Shown: piece by piece, positions 1-7,128 of the stretch
Position numbering within the stretch: position 1 is the stretch's first letter
Layout of the letters: every line of letters begins with the position of its first letter
Assembly: GCA_030425715.1 (NCBI GenBank)
Contig: JAUIAA010000084.1
Span: 1-8,286, forward strand
Direction: 5' to 3'
DNA length: 8,286 nt
Origin: Bacteroidia bacterium
GTDB lineage: Bacteria > Bacteroidota > Bacteroidia > Flavobacteriales > Flavobacteriaceae
The notes under the pieces: generated by a model
The model's input: the letters and a program-made list of their open reading frames with translations, nothing else
Databases searched by the model: none
Told to the model about the DNA's origin: nothing
Made by a program: the position numbers and the translations under genes

Positions 1-7
1 ATATTTG
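1..7 (+). promoter_or_regulatory. probable -7 box of the tRNA-Phe promoter, cut by window edge
   Basis: The first seven bases read ATATTTG, which matches the last seven positions of the Bacteroidota -7 consensus TAnnTTTG. The first T of the box would lie just outside the window. Transcription would begin near base 12-14, about ten bases before the mature tRNA 5' end at 25, which is a sensible leader length. The -33 element cannot be seen. Low confidence because half the promoter is missing. Confidence 0.35.
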
Positions 8-24
8 CACCCGCTAAATGCGAT

Positions 25-100
25 GGTGCCTTAGCTCAGTTGGTAGAGCAAAGGACTGAAAATCCTTGTGTCCCTGGTTCGATTCCTGGAGGCACCACCA
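25..100 (+). tRNA. tRNA-Phe (anticodon GAA), CCA encoded
   Basis: A full cloverleaf can be drawn. The acceptor stem is 25-31 with 90-96 (seven pairs), the D stem 34-37 with 46-49, and the anticodon stem 51-55 with 63-67 around the loop CTGAAAA, whose anticodon at 58-60 is GAA and reads Phe codons UUC and UUU. The variable loop is five bases (68-72). The T stem is 73-77 with 85-89 around TTCGATT. The discriminator is A97 and CCA is encoded at 98-100. One oddity is that the middle T-stem pair (75 with 87, tRNA positions 51:63) is T opposite T. Everything else is canonical, so the gene should be functional. A terminator follows at once, so this tRNA ends its transcription unit. Confidence 0.97.
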
Positions 101-141
101 AAAAACCTCAAAAACATTATGTTTTTGAGGTTTTTGCTTTT
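101..141 (+). terminator. intrinsic terminator after tRNA-Phe
   Basis: Bases 101-115 pair perfectly with 121-135 (15 base pairs) around a five-base loop ATTAT. The core is CCTC/GAGG flanked by A and T runs. The 3' arm ends in five T, followed by GC and four more T (138-141). Because the 5' arm begins with a run of A, the structure could also stop transcription arriving from the right. It begins immediately after the encoded CCA, so the tRNA 3' end would be trimmed from the base of this hairpin. Confidence 0.9.
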
Positions 142-234
142 GTTAGTACAGTAATATTCTGTAAAATAAACTGAATTTTTGAGCAGCCTAAAAAATATAA
201 TGGAGATTATCAATTATTAATGTGTTATATTTTC

Positions 235-263
235 TTGCAAAATAGAAGATTGCCCTATCTTTG
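235..263 (+). promoter_or_regulatory. promoter of the AI-2E-family gene
   Basis: The sequence has TTG at 235-237, an 18-base spacer, then TATCTTTG at 256-263. This is a full match to the Bacteroidota primary-sigma promoter pattern (TTG about 20 bases before TAnnTTTG). Transcription should start near 268-270, leaving a 5' leader of about 20-25 bases before the ATG at 292. The promoter lies inside the N-terminal extension that would result from using the ATG at 220, so it argues against that start. Confidence 0.7.
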
Positions 264-291
264 CAAATTCAATTATTTCAGATTTGTAAGT

Positions 292-1332
292 ATGAGAGAC
301 TTAAGAACCACCAATATTTTATTACTAATTATTGTAATACCAATAGTGTTTTATTTGCTACATATTTTATCTTTTATATTTATTCCACTTGTCTCATCTA
401 TGTTTATCGCTTTGTTGTTTTTGCCTTTGATGCGATGGCTAAGCAAAAAGAAAGTGCCTAAATTTTTGAGCATATTATTGGTTATTTTTATTATCGCTGG
501 TGTTTTTAAAATTGGAGGAGAGCTTATTCAGCTTTCAAGCAAAGAAATCATGGCAACAGATAAGGAATTTTTTGACAAGGCAAAAATAAAAGTTGGCGAT
601 TTGATTGTGGCAATCGAATCCTTTTTTGGTATAGATTTTATGGGAGGAAGAGAGGTAATTGCTAGTTTTTTTGAAAAAGACAAAGTTGTTACCAACTTTC
701 AATCTGTTTTTGGCTTTATTGGTAATACCATTTCTATGGTATTGATTACTGCTTTTTTTGTGGTGTTGTGGTTAGCCGAATCTATAAATTTTCATAAAAT
801 ACTCAACAATTTGGTATTAAAGCAAAAGTATACTTCGGTAAAGACTTTTATGCGTATTGAAAAGGATTTGATAAAATTTATCAAGGTTAAATTTATCATC
901 AGTTTATTTACAGGAATTGGAACAGGTCTTGCCTGTCATTTTTTTGAGGTAAGTTTTCCAATATTCTGGGGTTTATTTGCCTTTATTATCAATTTTGTAC
1001 AAATGGTAGGATCTATAATTACCGTAATTTTACTCTCCATTTTTGCCTTTGTAGAAGTCGAACCAATGGGTATTTGGTTGTTTTTTGCACTTTCTATCAC
1101 TGGAGTTCAAGTTTTATTTGGGTCAATTTTAGAGCCTATTTTTATGGGAAAATCCTTTTCAATAAACATTATTACCATTCTAGTAATGCTTATGTTTTGG
1201 GGGTTTATTTGGGGAATTCCAGGAATGATTATGGCCATTCCAATTACGGTATTTTTAAAAATCATTTTAGAGCAATTTCCAAATACCAAACGAATTTCTC
1301 AGCTCTTTTCTGGTTCTCAAGAACTCCTTTAA
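292..1332 (+). CDS. AI-2E family (PerM/UPF0118-type) membrane transporter
   Basis: This is a 346-residue polytopic inner-membrane protein. The N-terminal half has hydrophobic segments at about 8-47 and 57-77, then a more polar stretch (about 80-140). More membrane spans follow at about 145-162, 198-215, 222-252, 260-280 and 293-328. Family motifs are visible: FWGLFAFIINFVQMVGS at 225-241, ILEPIFMGKS at 279-288 and WGFIWGIPGM at 303-312. The length is normal for the family. Characterised relatives include the E. coli AI-2 exporter TqsA and Na+/H+ antiporter-like members, so the name does not establish the substrate; here it is unknown. The frame stays open back to an ATG at 220, but those 24 extra residues are not family-like and the promoter at 235-263 lies inside them, so 292 is the better start. 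No Shine-Dalgarno is seen. It is followed by rpe 102 bases downstream, which has its own promoter-like box. Confidence 0.93.
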   Translation: MRDLRTTNILLLIIVIPIVFYLLHILSFIFIPLVSSMFIALLFLPLMRWLSKKKVPKFLSILLVIFIIAGVFKIGGELIQLSSKEIMATDKEFFDKAKIKVGDLIVAIESFFGIDFMGGREVIASFFEKDKVVTNFQSVFGFIGNTISMVLITAFFVVLWLAESINFHKILNNLVLKQKYTSVKTFMRIEKDLIKFIKVKFIISLFTGIGTGLACHFFEVSFPIFWGLFAFIINFVQMVGSIITVILLSIFAFVEVEPMGIWLFFALSITGVQVLFGSILEPIFMGKSFSINIITILVMLMFWGFIWGIPGMIMAIPITVFLKIILEQFPNTKRISQLFSGSQELL

Positions 1333-1409
1333 AAAACGAAATTTAAATTCAAAAAATCTATTCATAAAATAAATGTAAGTTTCAACTGCTTCACTTTTGT
1401 TTTTTGTGT

Positions 1410-1417
1410 TAATTTTG
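1410..1417 (+). promoter_or_regulatory. probable -7 box of the rpe promoter
   Basis: TAATTTTG matches TAnnTTTG fully. The expected -33 TTG is not well placed: a CTG at 1386-1388 gives a 21-base spacer and is the best candidate. Transcription would start around 1422-1425, leaving a very short leader of about ten bases before the ATG at 1435. No terminator lies between the upstream gene and this box, so some read-through into rpe is also likely. Confidence 0.5.
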
Positions 1418-1434
1418 CAAAAAAATAATAAAGA

Positions 1435-2085
1435 ATGGCACATTTAATTGCACCTTCAGTTTTAGCAGCAGATTTTGCAAACCTTCAACGTGATGTTGAA
1501 ATGATAAATAATAGTGAAGCAGATTGGTTTCATATAGATATTATGGATGGTGTTTTTGTGCCAAATATTTCTTTTGGAATGCCTGTTTTAGCAGCAATTA
1601 ACAAGTATGCTAAAAAAACGATAGATGTGCATTTAATGATTGTGGATCCCGATAGGTATATTGATACTTTTGCAAAATTGGGCAGCGATATTCTAACGGT
1701 ACATTATGAAGCCTGTACCCATTTACATCGAACTTTACAAGCGATTAAAGCTGCAGGCATGAAAGCAGGAGTTGCCTTAAATCCACATACCAATATCAAT
1801 GTATTGGAAGACACCATTCAAGATATTGACTTGGTATGCTTGATGAGTGTAAACCCAGGTTTTGGCGGACAAAGTTTTATTGAAAATACCTATCAAAAAA
1901 CCGAAGATTTAAAGGCTTTAATCCAAAGAAAAGGAGCTTCAACTTTAATTGAAATTGATGGTGGAGTTACCAGCAAAAATGCCAGAGCTTTAGTAAATAA
2001 AGGTGCTGATGTTTTGGTTGCAGGTAGTTTTGTATTTAAAAGTGATGATCCTGCAGCAACCATAATAGAGCTAAAAAATAGTTAA
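1435..2085 (+). CDS. rpe: ribulose-phosphate 3-epimerase
   Basis: This cytoplasmic (beta/alpha)8-barrel enzyme interconverts D-ribulose 5-phosphate and D-xylulose 5-phosphate in the non-oxidative pentose phosphate pathway. The protein has 216 residues, the usual length. Hallmarks in order are IAPSVLAADF (5-14), WFHIDIMDG (31-39), DVHLM (64-68), the NPGFGGQSF stretch (140-148), IEIDGGV (172-178) and the phosphate-binding region around VAGSFVF (195-201). By family analogy His33, Asp35, His66 and Asp175 are the divalent-metal ligands, and Asp35 and Asp175 are the acid/base pair; all are present. The start at 1435 puts the conserved IAPS strand at residue 5, as in relatives, and there is no Shine-Dalgarno. 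The stop codon (2083-2085) overlaps the stop of the convergent recJ gene. No hairpin terminator is visible at the 3' end. Confidence 0.98.
   Translation: MAHLIAPSVLAADFANLQRDVEMINNSEADWFHIDIMDGVFVPNISFGMPVLAAINKYAKKTIDVHLMIVDPDRYIDTFAKLGSDILTVHYEACTHLHRTLQAIKAAGMKAGVALNPHTNINVLEDTIQDIDLVCLMSVNPGFGGQSFIENTYQKTEDLKALIQRKGASTLIEIDGGVTSKNARALVNKGADVLVAGSFVFKSDDPAATIIELKNS
2082..2085. other. shared TTAA containing the stop codons of both rpe and recJ
   Basis: On the plus strand TAA at 2083-2085 ends rpe. On the minus strand TAA (2084-2082) ends recJ. The two convergent genes therefore overlap by four bases in a self-complementary TTAA. No stem-loop with a T run is visible on either side inside the flanking coding ends, so each transcript probably runs into the other gene. 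Confidence 0.95.
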
Positions 2086-3785
2086 ATATTTTCTGGGATT
2101 ACATCTTTTAAATTTAGTTGTAAGGAACTCATGCCATTCCAATGGTTTTCTTCTAAAGTATAGGCGGCTTGAAAGGTTTTTCCATGGTTGATGCTGTCAA
2201 ATTTTTTTCCTAAACCAAAACCAATGGCATTGTAGGTTTTTTTATTTACGCCTTCAATAATATTCAATTTTAAATGGTTCTCATCTGCCCCAACTTTTTT
2301 ACCATATCCATTATCCCTTAATCCAAAAGAGGCAAAAACAGGTTTCATATTTTTCGGACCAAAAGGACCAAATTGGTGGAGAATTCTATAAAACTTCGGA
2401 TTTACTTTTTCCAATTCAATTTCGCAATCAATATTAATTTGTGGGGTACGCAATGCTTCCGGAATACTATTTTTAACAACTTCTTCAAATTTTTGCTTGA
2501 ATTTTTGATAGTTTTCTGGTTTTAAAGTCAAACCCGCAGCATATTTATGTCCGCCAAATTGCTCAATCAAATCCTCACATTCTTGTAAAGCTTGATACAC
2601 GTCAAAGCTACGAACTGATCTAGCCGAAGCAGCCAAATACTTTCCACTTTTGGTAAAGACCAAAGTTGGACGATAATAAGTTTCAATCAATCGCGATGCT
2701 ACAATACCAATTACTCCTTTATGCCAATGCGCATTATAAACCACTGAAGTATAGTTTGAGATTTCCTTATTGCATATAATCTGTTGTATAGCTTCGTTGG
2801 TAATTTCTTTGTCTAAATCTTTTCTGTCTTGGTTAAATTGCTCAATTTCAACCGCATATTTACTAGCAGTTTCTAAATCATTTTCTGTAAGTAACTGTAC
2901 TGCATACAAACCATGTTGCATTCTACCTGCTGCATTGATTCTAGGTGCAATTACAAAAACAACATCTGTAATGTTTAGTTTTTCTTTTTTAATATTTTGA
3001 ATAATTGCTTTGATACCAGGTCTGGGATTTTGATTGATAACTTCCAATCCATAATAGGCCAAAATTCTATTTTCGCCAGTAATAGGAACAATATCGGCTG
3101 CAATAGCTACTGCAACCAAATCTAAATAAGGAATTAATTCTAAAAACTTTTCTCCTCTTTTTTCGTGTAAGGCCTGTATCAATTTAAAACCAACGCCACA
3201 ACCACACAATTCATCATACGGATAATTACAATCTTCTCTTTTAGGATCTAAAACAGCTACAGCTTTAGGTATTTGGCTTCCTGGTCTGTGATGATCACAG
3301 ATAATAAAATCTATATTTTTAGATTTTGCATAGGCTACCTTTTCTATGGCTTTGATACCACAATCTAAAGCTATGATTAAACCTATATTATTATCAGCAG
3401 CAAAATCAATTCCCTGTATGGAAACCCCATAACCCTCCTCGTATCTATCAGGAATGTAGGTCGCTACGTTTGGGTAGTAGGTTAGGAGGTAAGAGGAAAC
3501 CAAAGATACTGCAGAGGTTCCATCTACGTCATAATCACCAAAAACCAAAATATTTTCTTGCTGTTGTATGGCTTTTTCAATACGTAGCACGGCTTTGTCC
3601 ATGTCTTGCATTAAAAAAGGATTGTGTAAATTTTTTAAATTAGGACGAAAAAATTGCTTGGCTTCCTCAAAGGTTTCTATCCCTCTTTGTACCAGCAGCG
3701 CAGCAATATTTTGCTCTACTTGTAATTGTTGCGCCAATAATTGTACCTTATTATTATCTGGTTTGGGTTTGAAATTCCAGTGCAT
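2082..3785 (-). CDS. recJ: single-stranded-DNA-specific exonuclease RecJ
   Basis: RecJ is a cytoplasmic 5'-3' single-strand DNA exonuclease of the DHH phosphoesterase superfamily that acts in recombination, mismatch and base-excision repair. The protein has 567 residues, a typical bacterial length. The DHH domain shows motif I FGDYDVDGTSA (82-92; Asp84, Asp86 and Asp88), the Asp141 motif ALDCGI (139-144), DHH at 164-166, LDPKRED (179-185) and DLVAVAIAADIVP (222-234). RINAAGRM (282-289) follows. The DHHA1 domain has WHKGVIGIVASRL (354-366), ASARS (386-390) and GGHKYAAG (411-418), and the C-terminal part from about 450 fits the RecJ OB-fold. All key metal-binding residues are intact. The ATG is at the minus-strand bases 3785-3783. 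Transcription diverges from susC across a 196-base region and converges on rpe, with a four-base overlap of stop codons. Confidence 0.97.
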   Translation of the reverse strand: MHWNFKPKPDNNKVQLLAQQLQVEQNIAALLVQRGIETFEEAKQFFRPNLKNLHNPFLMQDMDKAVLRIEKAIQQQENILVFGDYDVDGTSAVSLVSSYLLTYYPNVATYIPDRYEEGYGVSIQGIDFAADNNIGLIIALDCGIKAIEKVAYAKSKNIDFIICDHHRPGSQIPKAVAVLDPKREDCNYPYDELCGCGVGFKLIQALHEKRGEKFLELIPYLDLVAVAIAADIVPITGENRILAYYGLEVINQNPRPGIKAIIQNIKKEKLNITDVVFVIAPRINAAGRMQHGLYAVQLLTENDLETASKYAVEIEQFNQDRKDLDKEITNEAIQQIICNKEISNYTSVVYNAHWHKGVIGIVASRLIETYYRPTLVFTKSGKYLAASARSVRSFDVYQALQECEDLIEQFGGHKYAAGLTLKPENYQKFKQKFEEVVKNSIPEALRTPQINIDCEIELEKVNPKFYRILHQFGPFGPKNMKPVFASFGLRDNGYGKKVGADENHLKLNIIEGVNKKTYNAIGFGLGKKFDSINHGKTFQAAYTLEENHWNGMSSLQLNLKDVIPENI

Positions 3786-3821
3786 ATTATTATAAGTTGT
3801 TTTAAAAATATCTATTAAATA

Positions 3822-3890
3822 TGTTTATTTTATTGATAAAATGCTAAAGAAGTAAACAAATTATTACTGAAAAATGTTTGAAAATAAACA
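3822..3890. repeat. 10-base inverted repeat, arms 59 bases apart start to start
   Basis: TGTTTATTTT at 3822-3831 is the exact reverse complement of AAAATAAACA at 3881-3890. The arms are 49 bases apart. They could be two half-operators or two copies of one site in opposite orientation. They could also be coincidence in AT-rich DNA, although the C/G position is conserved too. Confidence 0.45.
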
Positions 3891-3893
3891 AAT
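3853..3893. repeat. direct repeat TAAACAAAT, 32-base period
   Basis: The nine-base word TAAACAAAT occurs at 3853-3861 and 3885-3893. The two starts are 32 bases apart, about three helical turns, so both would face the same side of the DNA. This fits tandem binding sites for a regulator of the susC operon, but binding is only inferred. Confidence 0.4.
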
Positions 3894-3908
3894 ATTAAAG
3901 TATTTGTT
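3887..3908. repeat. 8-base inverted repeat (operator-like dyad)
   Basis: AACAAATA at 3887-3894 and TATTTGTT at 3901-3908 are perfect reverse complements with a six-base spacer, TTAAAG. The dyad spans 22 bases, a size expected for a dimeric helix-turn-helix regulator. It sits just upstream of the suggested susC promoter, with TTG of the right arm (3904-3906) possibly serving as its -33 element. As RNA the stem would be weak, with one G-C pair and no T run, so it is not a good terminator. Confidence 0.4.
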
Positions 3909-3935
3909 AAATTGATTGGTTTTTTTATACCTTAG
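3904..3935 (+). promoter_or_regulatory. possible susC-susD promoter
   Basis: TTG at 3904-3906, a 21-base spacer and TACCTTAG at 3928-3935 give a match to TTG/TAnnTTTG with one mismatch in the -7 box. This would start transcription near 3940, about 40 bases before the susC ATG. It is the best candidate in the region but imperfect, as expected if the promoter needs an activator or an alternative sigma factor. Confidence 0.3.
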
Positions 3936-3981
3936 TAAAATATATTAAACATACTTATTATAAACACAAAATTAACAGATT

Positions 3982-6900
3982 ATGAAACAAAAGTACATGT
4001 TTTCTTTTCTGATATTTTTTATGCTTGCTTTTCAGATGTTATTTGCACAACAAATAACCATATCTGGAAAAGTTTCTGATCAAACAGGAGCAGGATTACC
4101 AGGTGTAAATGTATTAGTAAAAGGTTCAAGTAGTGGTACAGCTACTGATTTTGATGGAAATTATTCCATATCGGCATCGACTAATGATGTTTTGGTATTC
4201 TCCTTTTTAGGGTTTGCGACACAAGAAGTAACAGTTTCTGGAGAATTATTAAATGTTACATTAATTGAAGATGCAAATGAGTTGGATGAAGTATTAATAA
4301 CCGCCTTCGGTATCAAAAAAGAAACCAAAGAATTAGGTTACTCAGTATCTCAAGTAAAAACTGCCGACTTAGATTTGGCAGGACAAACAAATGCAGTATC
4401 AGCCTTACAAGGTAGGGTTGCAGGATTGCAGATAAATAGAACTTCAGGTTCTGCTGGTGGAGGTGTGGATATATTGATTAGAGGAATTTCTTCAATGAAT
4501 CCTGATAGAAATAACCAACCATTAATTATTGTTGATGGGATAGCCTTAAACAACGATACCTTTTCTGGAGATGTAAAACCTAGTGCGGGATCTAATTCAC
4601 CAAACAGTTCTGAGCAATTTAGTTTTTCAAGTAGAGCTAGTGATATAAACCCAGACGATATTGAAAGCTATAATGTACTAAAGGGAGCTGCTGCAACAGC
4701 TTTATATGGTGTAAGAGCTGCAAATGGAGCAATTGTTATCACTACAAAAAAAGGAGTAGAAGGAAAAGCTAAAATAAACTTTACAGCCTCAACTACAATC
4801 AGAAAAATTAAAACTGCTCCAGAATTGCAAAAAACTTATAGAGAGGGGTTTAGTGGATTGCCAAGGACATTGTATGTTCCAGATTCTGATACGGGATTTG
4901 ATAGAGTGCAAAATGCAACCTCTTTTTATTCGTGGGGTCCAAAATACAGCGATGATTCTGCCACCTTGTCAGATGGTACAGTTGTAGACTTGACCAATGA
5001 TAAATTTTATGATCCATATGATTTATTCAAAACAGGTATTAATACCCAATTTAATTTTAACATAAGTGGAGCAAATGAAAAGATTGATTATTTCTTTTCT
5101 ATGGGAAATAGTAATGATGATGGTGTGATGCCAAACACTTCTTACAAGAAAACTACATTTAGATTAAAAGGTGGGTATCAAGTAACTGATAATTTTAGAA
5201 TTAATTCTTCGGTAGCTTATACAAACTCTGGAGGAAGTAGAGCAAATAATGGAGATAAATCTGTGATGAGTTCTCTATCATATTATTCAGGAACTTTTCC
5301 AATAAATGATTATCAAAATCCTGATGGGTCACAAAGAAATTATACATTCGGTATCATTGATAACCCAAGGTACTTTTTAGAGAAAAGTAATTTAAAAGAC
5401 AATGTAGATCGATGGGTTGGTAATGTTACTTTTAATTGGTCTCCTAAAGAATGGATTGATGTGACTTATGCCGCACAAATTGATAATTACGCAGATGCAA
5501 GAAATAGATTTGTACCACCAGATTTAGATGTAGGTTCACAAGTAGGAGGGTTTATTTTAGATCAAAATATCAATTATACTGGTTTAGAATCCAATTTATT
5601 GGTTACTCTAAAAAAAGATTGGTCAGATGATTGGAACACTACACTTACTTTAGGAAATCAAGTTTCTGATGGTAAAAGAACAGCTTCCTATATTAGAGGG
5701 GAAACCTTAAATGTGCCTGGAATAAATGATTTGTCAAATACGATTAACATGTTTGGAGGTAAATCAATTACACATTTAAGAAATGTAGGTTTATTTGGAG
5801 AGTTAAAAGTAGGTTATCGAAACAAATTATTTATTACAGCCACTGGAAGAAATGACTGGGTTTCTACATTGCCAAAGGAAAACCGATCTTTCTTTTATCC
5901 TTCTATAAGTGGTTCCTATGTATTTACTGAAGATATATTTAAGGATAGCGATATTATTTCTTTTGGTAAACTAAGGGCATCTTGGGCAGAAGTTGGTAAG
6001 GGACCTAATTTTGGCCAAGTAGGTAGATATTTTGTTGCTGATGGAGATTTTCCATTTGACGGAACGGGAGGGTATAGATTAAGTACGCAACTAGGTGACC
6101 CAAATATGTTACCTGAAAAGAACAGATCTGTAGAGATAGGAGCAGATTTGAGGTTTTTAAAAAACAGAATTAGAGTAGATTATGCTTATTATAAAACTAG
6201 AGTAAGAGATCAAATTTTTGGAGTAGGTACGGCTTACTCTTCAGGTCTTTCTAGTATTGTGAGAAATGCAGGTGATTTTGAAACTTTTGGACATGAATTA
6301 TTAGTAAGTGCAGATATTATTAAAACCAAGGATATTACTTGGGAATTGTTTTGGAACTATACTACAAGTGAAGGCGAAGTGTTAGAACTTCCTGATGATA
6401 TTGAAAGTATCATTTTTGCAGATGCAGGTTTTGCTGGAGTTACCTCTGAAGTTAGAGAAGGAGACAAAATGGGTACTCTTTATGGCTGGAAATGGCGTTA
6501 CGAAAACGGACAAAGGTATATTGATGCTAATGGTAAGCCAGAAATAGATTTTACAGAAAGACAAAAAGTTGGAAATGCATTCCCAGATTTTGTAACTTCA
6601 ATTGGAAGTAATTTTAGTTGGAGAAACTTTAACTTCAATTTCTTATTAGAGTGGAAAGAAGGTGGTGACTTGTATGATGCTGGAAGACGTAATTCTATTA
6701 GAAATGGTATTTTAAAATTTACTGAGTTTAGAGATGTGAACACTGTGTTATCAGGTGTAATGGATGATGGTAATGGAGGCTATATTACTAATACAACAGA
6801 AACTTTTATCGATCAAAATTACTATAGAAGCTCTACAGATTTTAATCGTGCTTCTGAAATTTTGGTTCAAGATGCATCTTGGGTAAAGTTCAGATCTATT

Positions 6901-7119
6901 AGCCTAACATATAACTTTTTAGGTGGATTTATGGATAAATTGAAATTAGATAGATTAGCATTGACTGCAAGTGCTAATAACATTTTATTGTGGACTCCTT
7001 ATGAAGGATCAGATCCTGAAGGAAACCAATACAGTGCAGGTAGTAATGTTTATGGGTTCGCCGGATTAAGCGTTCCAGTGACAGAGAGTTACTCTTTTGG
7101 TATAAATGTTGGATTTTAA
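3982..7119 (+). CDS. SusC/RagA family TonB-dependent outer-membrane transporter
   Basis: This 1045-residue outer-membrane beta-barrel pairs with a SusD-type lipoprotein to import large ligands using TonB energy. A signal peptide covers about 1-22, with cleavage likely before QQITISG. A carboxypeptidase-regulatory-like beta-sandwich follows at about 25-95 (ISGKVSDQTGAGLPGVNV at 27-44, DFDGNYSI at 57-64). A TonB-box-like DEVLITAFG lies at 102-110 and runs into IKKETKELGY, a form common in this subclass. The plug covers about 115-258: ALQGRVAGLQI (141-151), ILIRGISSMN (164-173), LIIVDGI (181-187) and VLKGAAATALYG (232-243). The rest is the barrel, ending in phenylalanine as usual for outer-membrane proteins. 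There is no N-terminal STN signalling domain, so direct control through an anti-sigma factor is unlikely. The length is normal and no frameshift is seen. The substrate cannot be read from the sequence. The susD partner begins nine bases after the stop. Confidence 0.97.
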   Translation: MKQKYMFSFLIFFMLAFQMLFAQQITISGKVSDQTGAGLPGVNVLVKGSSSGTATDFDGNYSISASTNDVLVFSFLGFATQEVTVSGELLNVTLIEDANELDEVLITAFGIKKETKELGYSVSQVKTADLDLAGQTNAVSALQGRVAGLQINRTSGSAGGGVDILIRGISSMNPDRNNQPLIIVDGIALNNDTFSGDVKPSAGSNSPNSSEQFSFSSRASDINPDDIESYNVLKGAAATALYGVRAANGAIVITTKKGVEGKAKINFTASTTIRKIKTAPELQKTYREGFSGLPRTLYVPDSDTGFDRVQNATSFYSWGPKYSDDSATLSDGTVVDLTNDKFYDPYDLFKTGINTQFNFNISGANEKIDYFFSMGNSNDDGVMPNTSYKKTTFRLKGGYQVTDNFRINSSVAYTNSGGSRANNGDKSVMSSLSYYSGTFPINDYQNPDGSQRNYTFGIIDNPRYFLEKSNLKDNVDRWVGNVTFNWSPKEWIDVTYAAQIDNYADARNRFVPPDLDVGSQVGGFILDQNINYTGLESNLLVTLKKDWSDDWNTTLTLGNQVSDGKRTASYIRGETLNVPGINDLSNTINMFGGKSITHLRNVGLFGELKVGYRNKLFITATGRNDWVSTLPKENRSFFYPSISGSYVFTEDIFKDSDIISFGKLRASWAEVGKGPNFGQVGRYFVADGDFPFDGTGGYRLSTQLGDPNMLPEKNRSVEIGADLRFLKNRIRVDYAYYKTRVRDQIFGVGTAYSSGLSSIVRNAGDFETFGHELLVSADIIKTKDITWELFWNYTTSEGEVLELPDDIESIIFADAGFAGVTSEVREGDKMGTLYGWKWRYENGQRYIDANGKPEIDFTERQKVGNAFPDFVTSIGSNFSWRNFNFNFLLEWKEGGDLYDAGRRNSIRNGILKFTEFRDVNTVLSGVMDDGNGGYITNTTETFIDQNYYRSSTDFNRASEILVQDASWVKFRSISLTYNFLGGFMDKLKLDRLALTASANNILLWTPYEGSDPEGNQYSAGSNVYGFAGLSVPVTESYSFGINVGF

Positions 7120-7128
7120 AAAGTAGAA

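Larger units (their letters stand above)
3786..3981. promoter_or_regulatory. divergent control region between recJ and the susC-susD operon
   Basis: This is a 196-base, very AT-rich region with no credible reading frame. It must hold the recJ promoter (leftward) and the susC promoter (rightward). It contains five copies of TAAACA or its complement: TGTTTA at 3822-3827, and TAAACA at 3853-3858, 3885-3890, 3946-3951 and 3961-3966. It also contains two inverted repeats described separately. The best minus-strand -7 match is TAATTTTG, read from 3974 to 3967, but no good TTG lies behind it, so the recJ promoter is not settled. No regulator gene adjoins the region. Confidence 0.6.

Noticed and set aside
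147..163. TACAG/CTGTA inverted repeat as a second terminator or operator
   Set aside because: It has only five pairs with a seven-base loop and no T run. This is ordinary chance in AT-rich DNA.
31..213. A 60-codon minus-strand open frame with a GASRNRTRDTRIF-type C-terminus
   Set aside because: Its C-terminal third is the antisense translation of the tRNA-Phe gene, a familiar spurious protein in databases, and the rest crosses the terminator. There is no promoter or family support.
25..291. tRNA-Phe as an integration site of a mobile element
   Set aside because: There is no integrase gene and no second copy of the tRNA 3' end within the window, and the flanking genes look like ordinary core genes.
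1313..1324. Perfect palindrome GTTCTCAAGAAC at the end of the AI-2E-family gene as a terminator
   Set aside because: It lies inside the coding sequence, would leave a two-base loop if fully paired, and is followed by A-rich rather than T-rich DNA.
1074..1346. Plus-strand 90-codon open frame overlapping the end of the AI-2E-family gene
   Set aside because: It is an out-of-frame reading of the conserved EPIFMGK and WGIPGM region, and the family motifs are only in the main frame.
2770..3000. Plus-strand 76-codon open frame inside recJ
   Set aside because: It is antisense to the conserved central part of RecJ, with low-complexity composition and no recognisable features. The plus-strand frame at 3568-3795 is rejected for the same reason.
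6382..6743. Two overlapping minus-strand open frames inside susC
   Set aside because: They are antisense shadows of the intact SusC barrel coding sequence, with no promoter box and no family resemblance.
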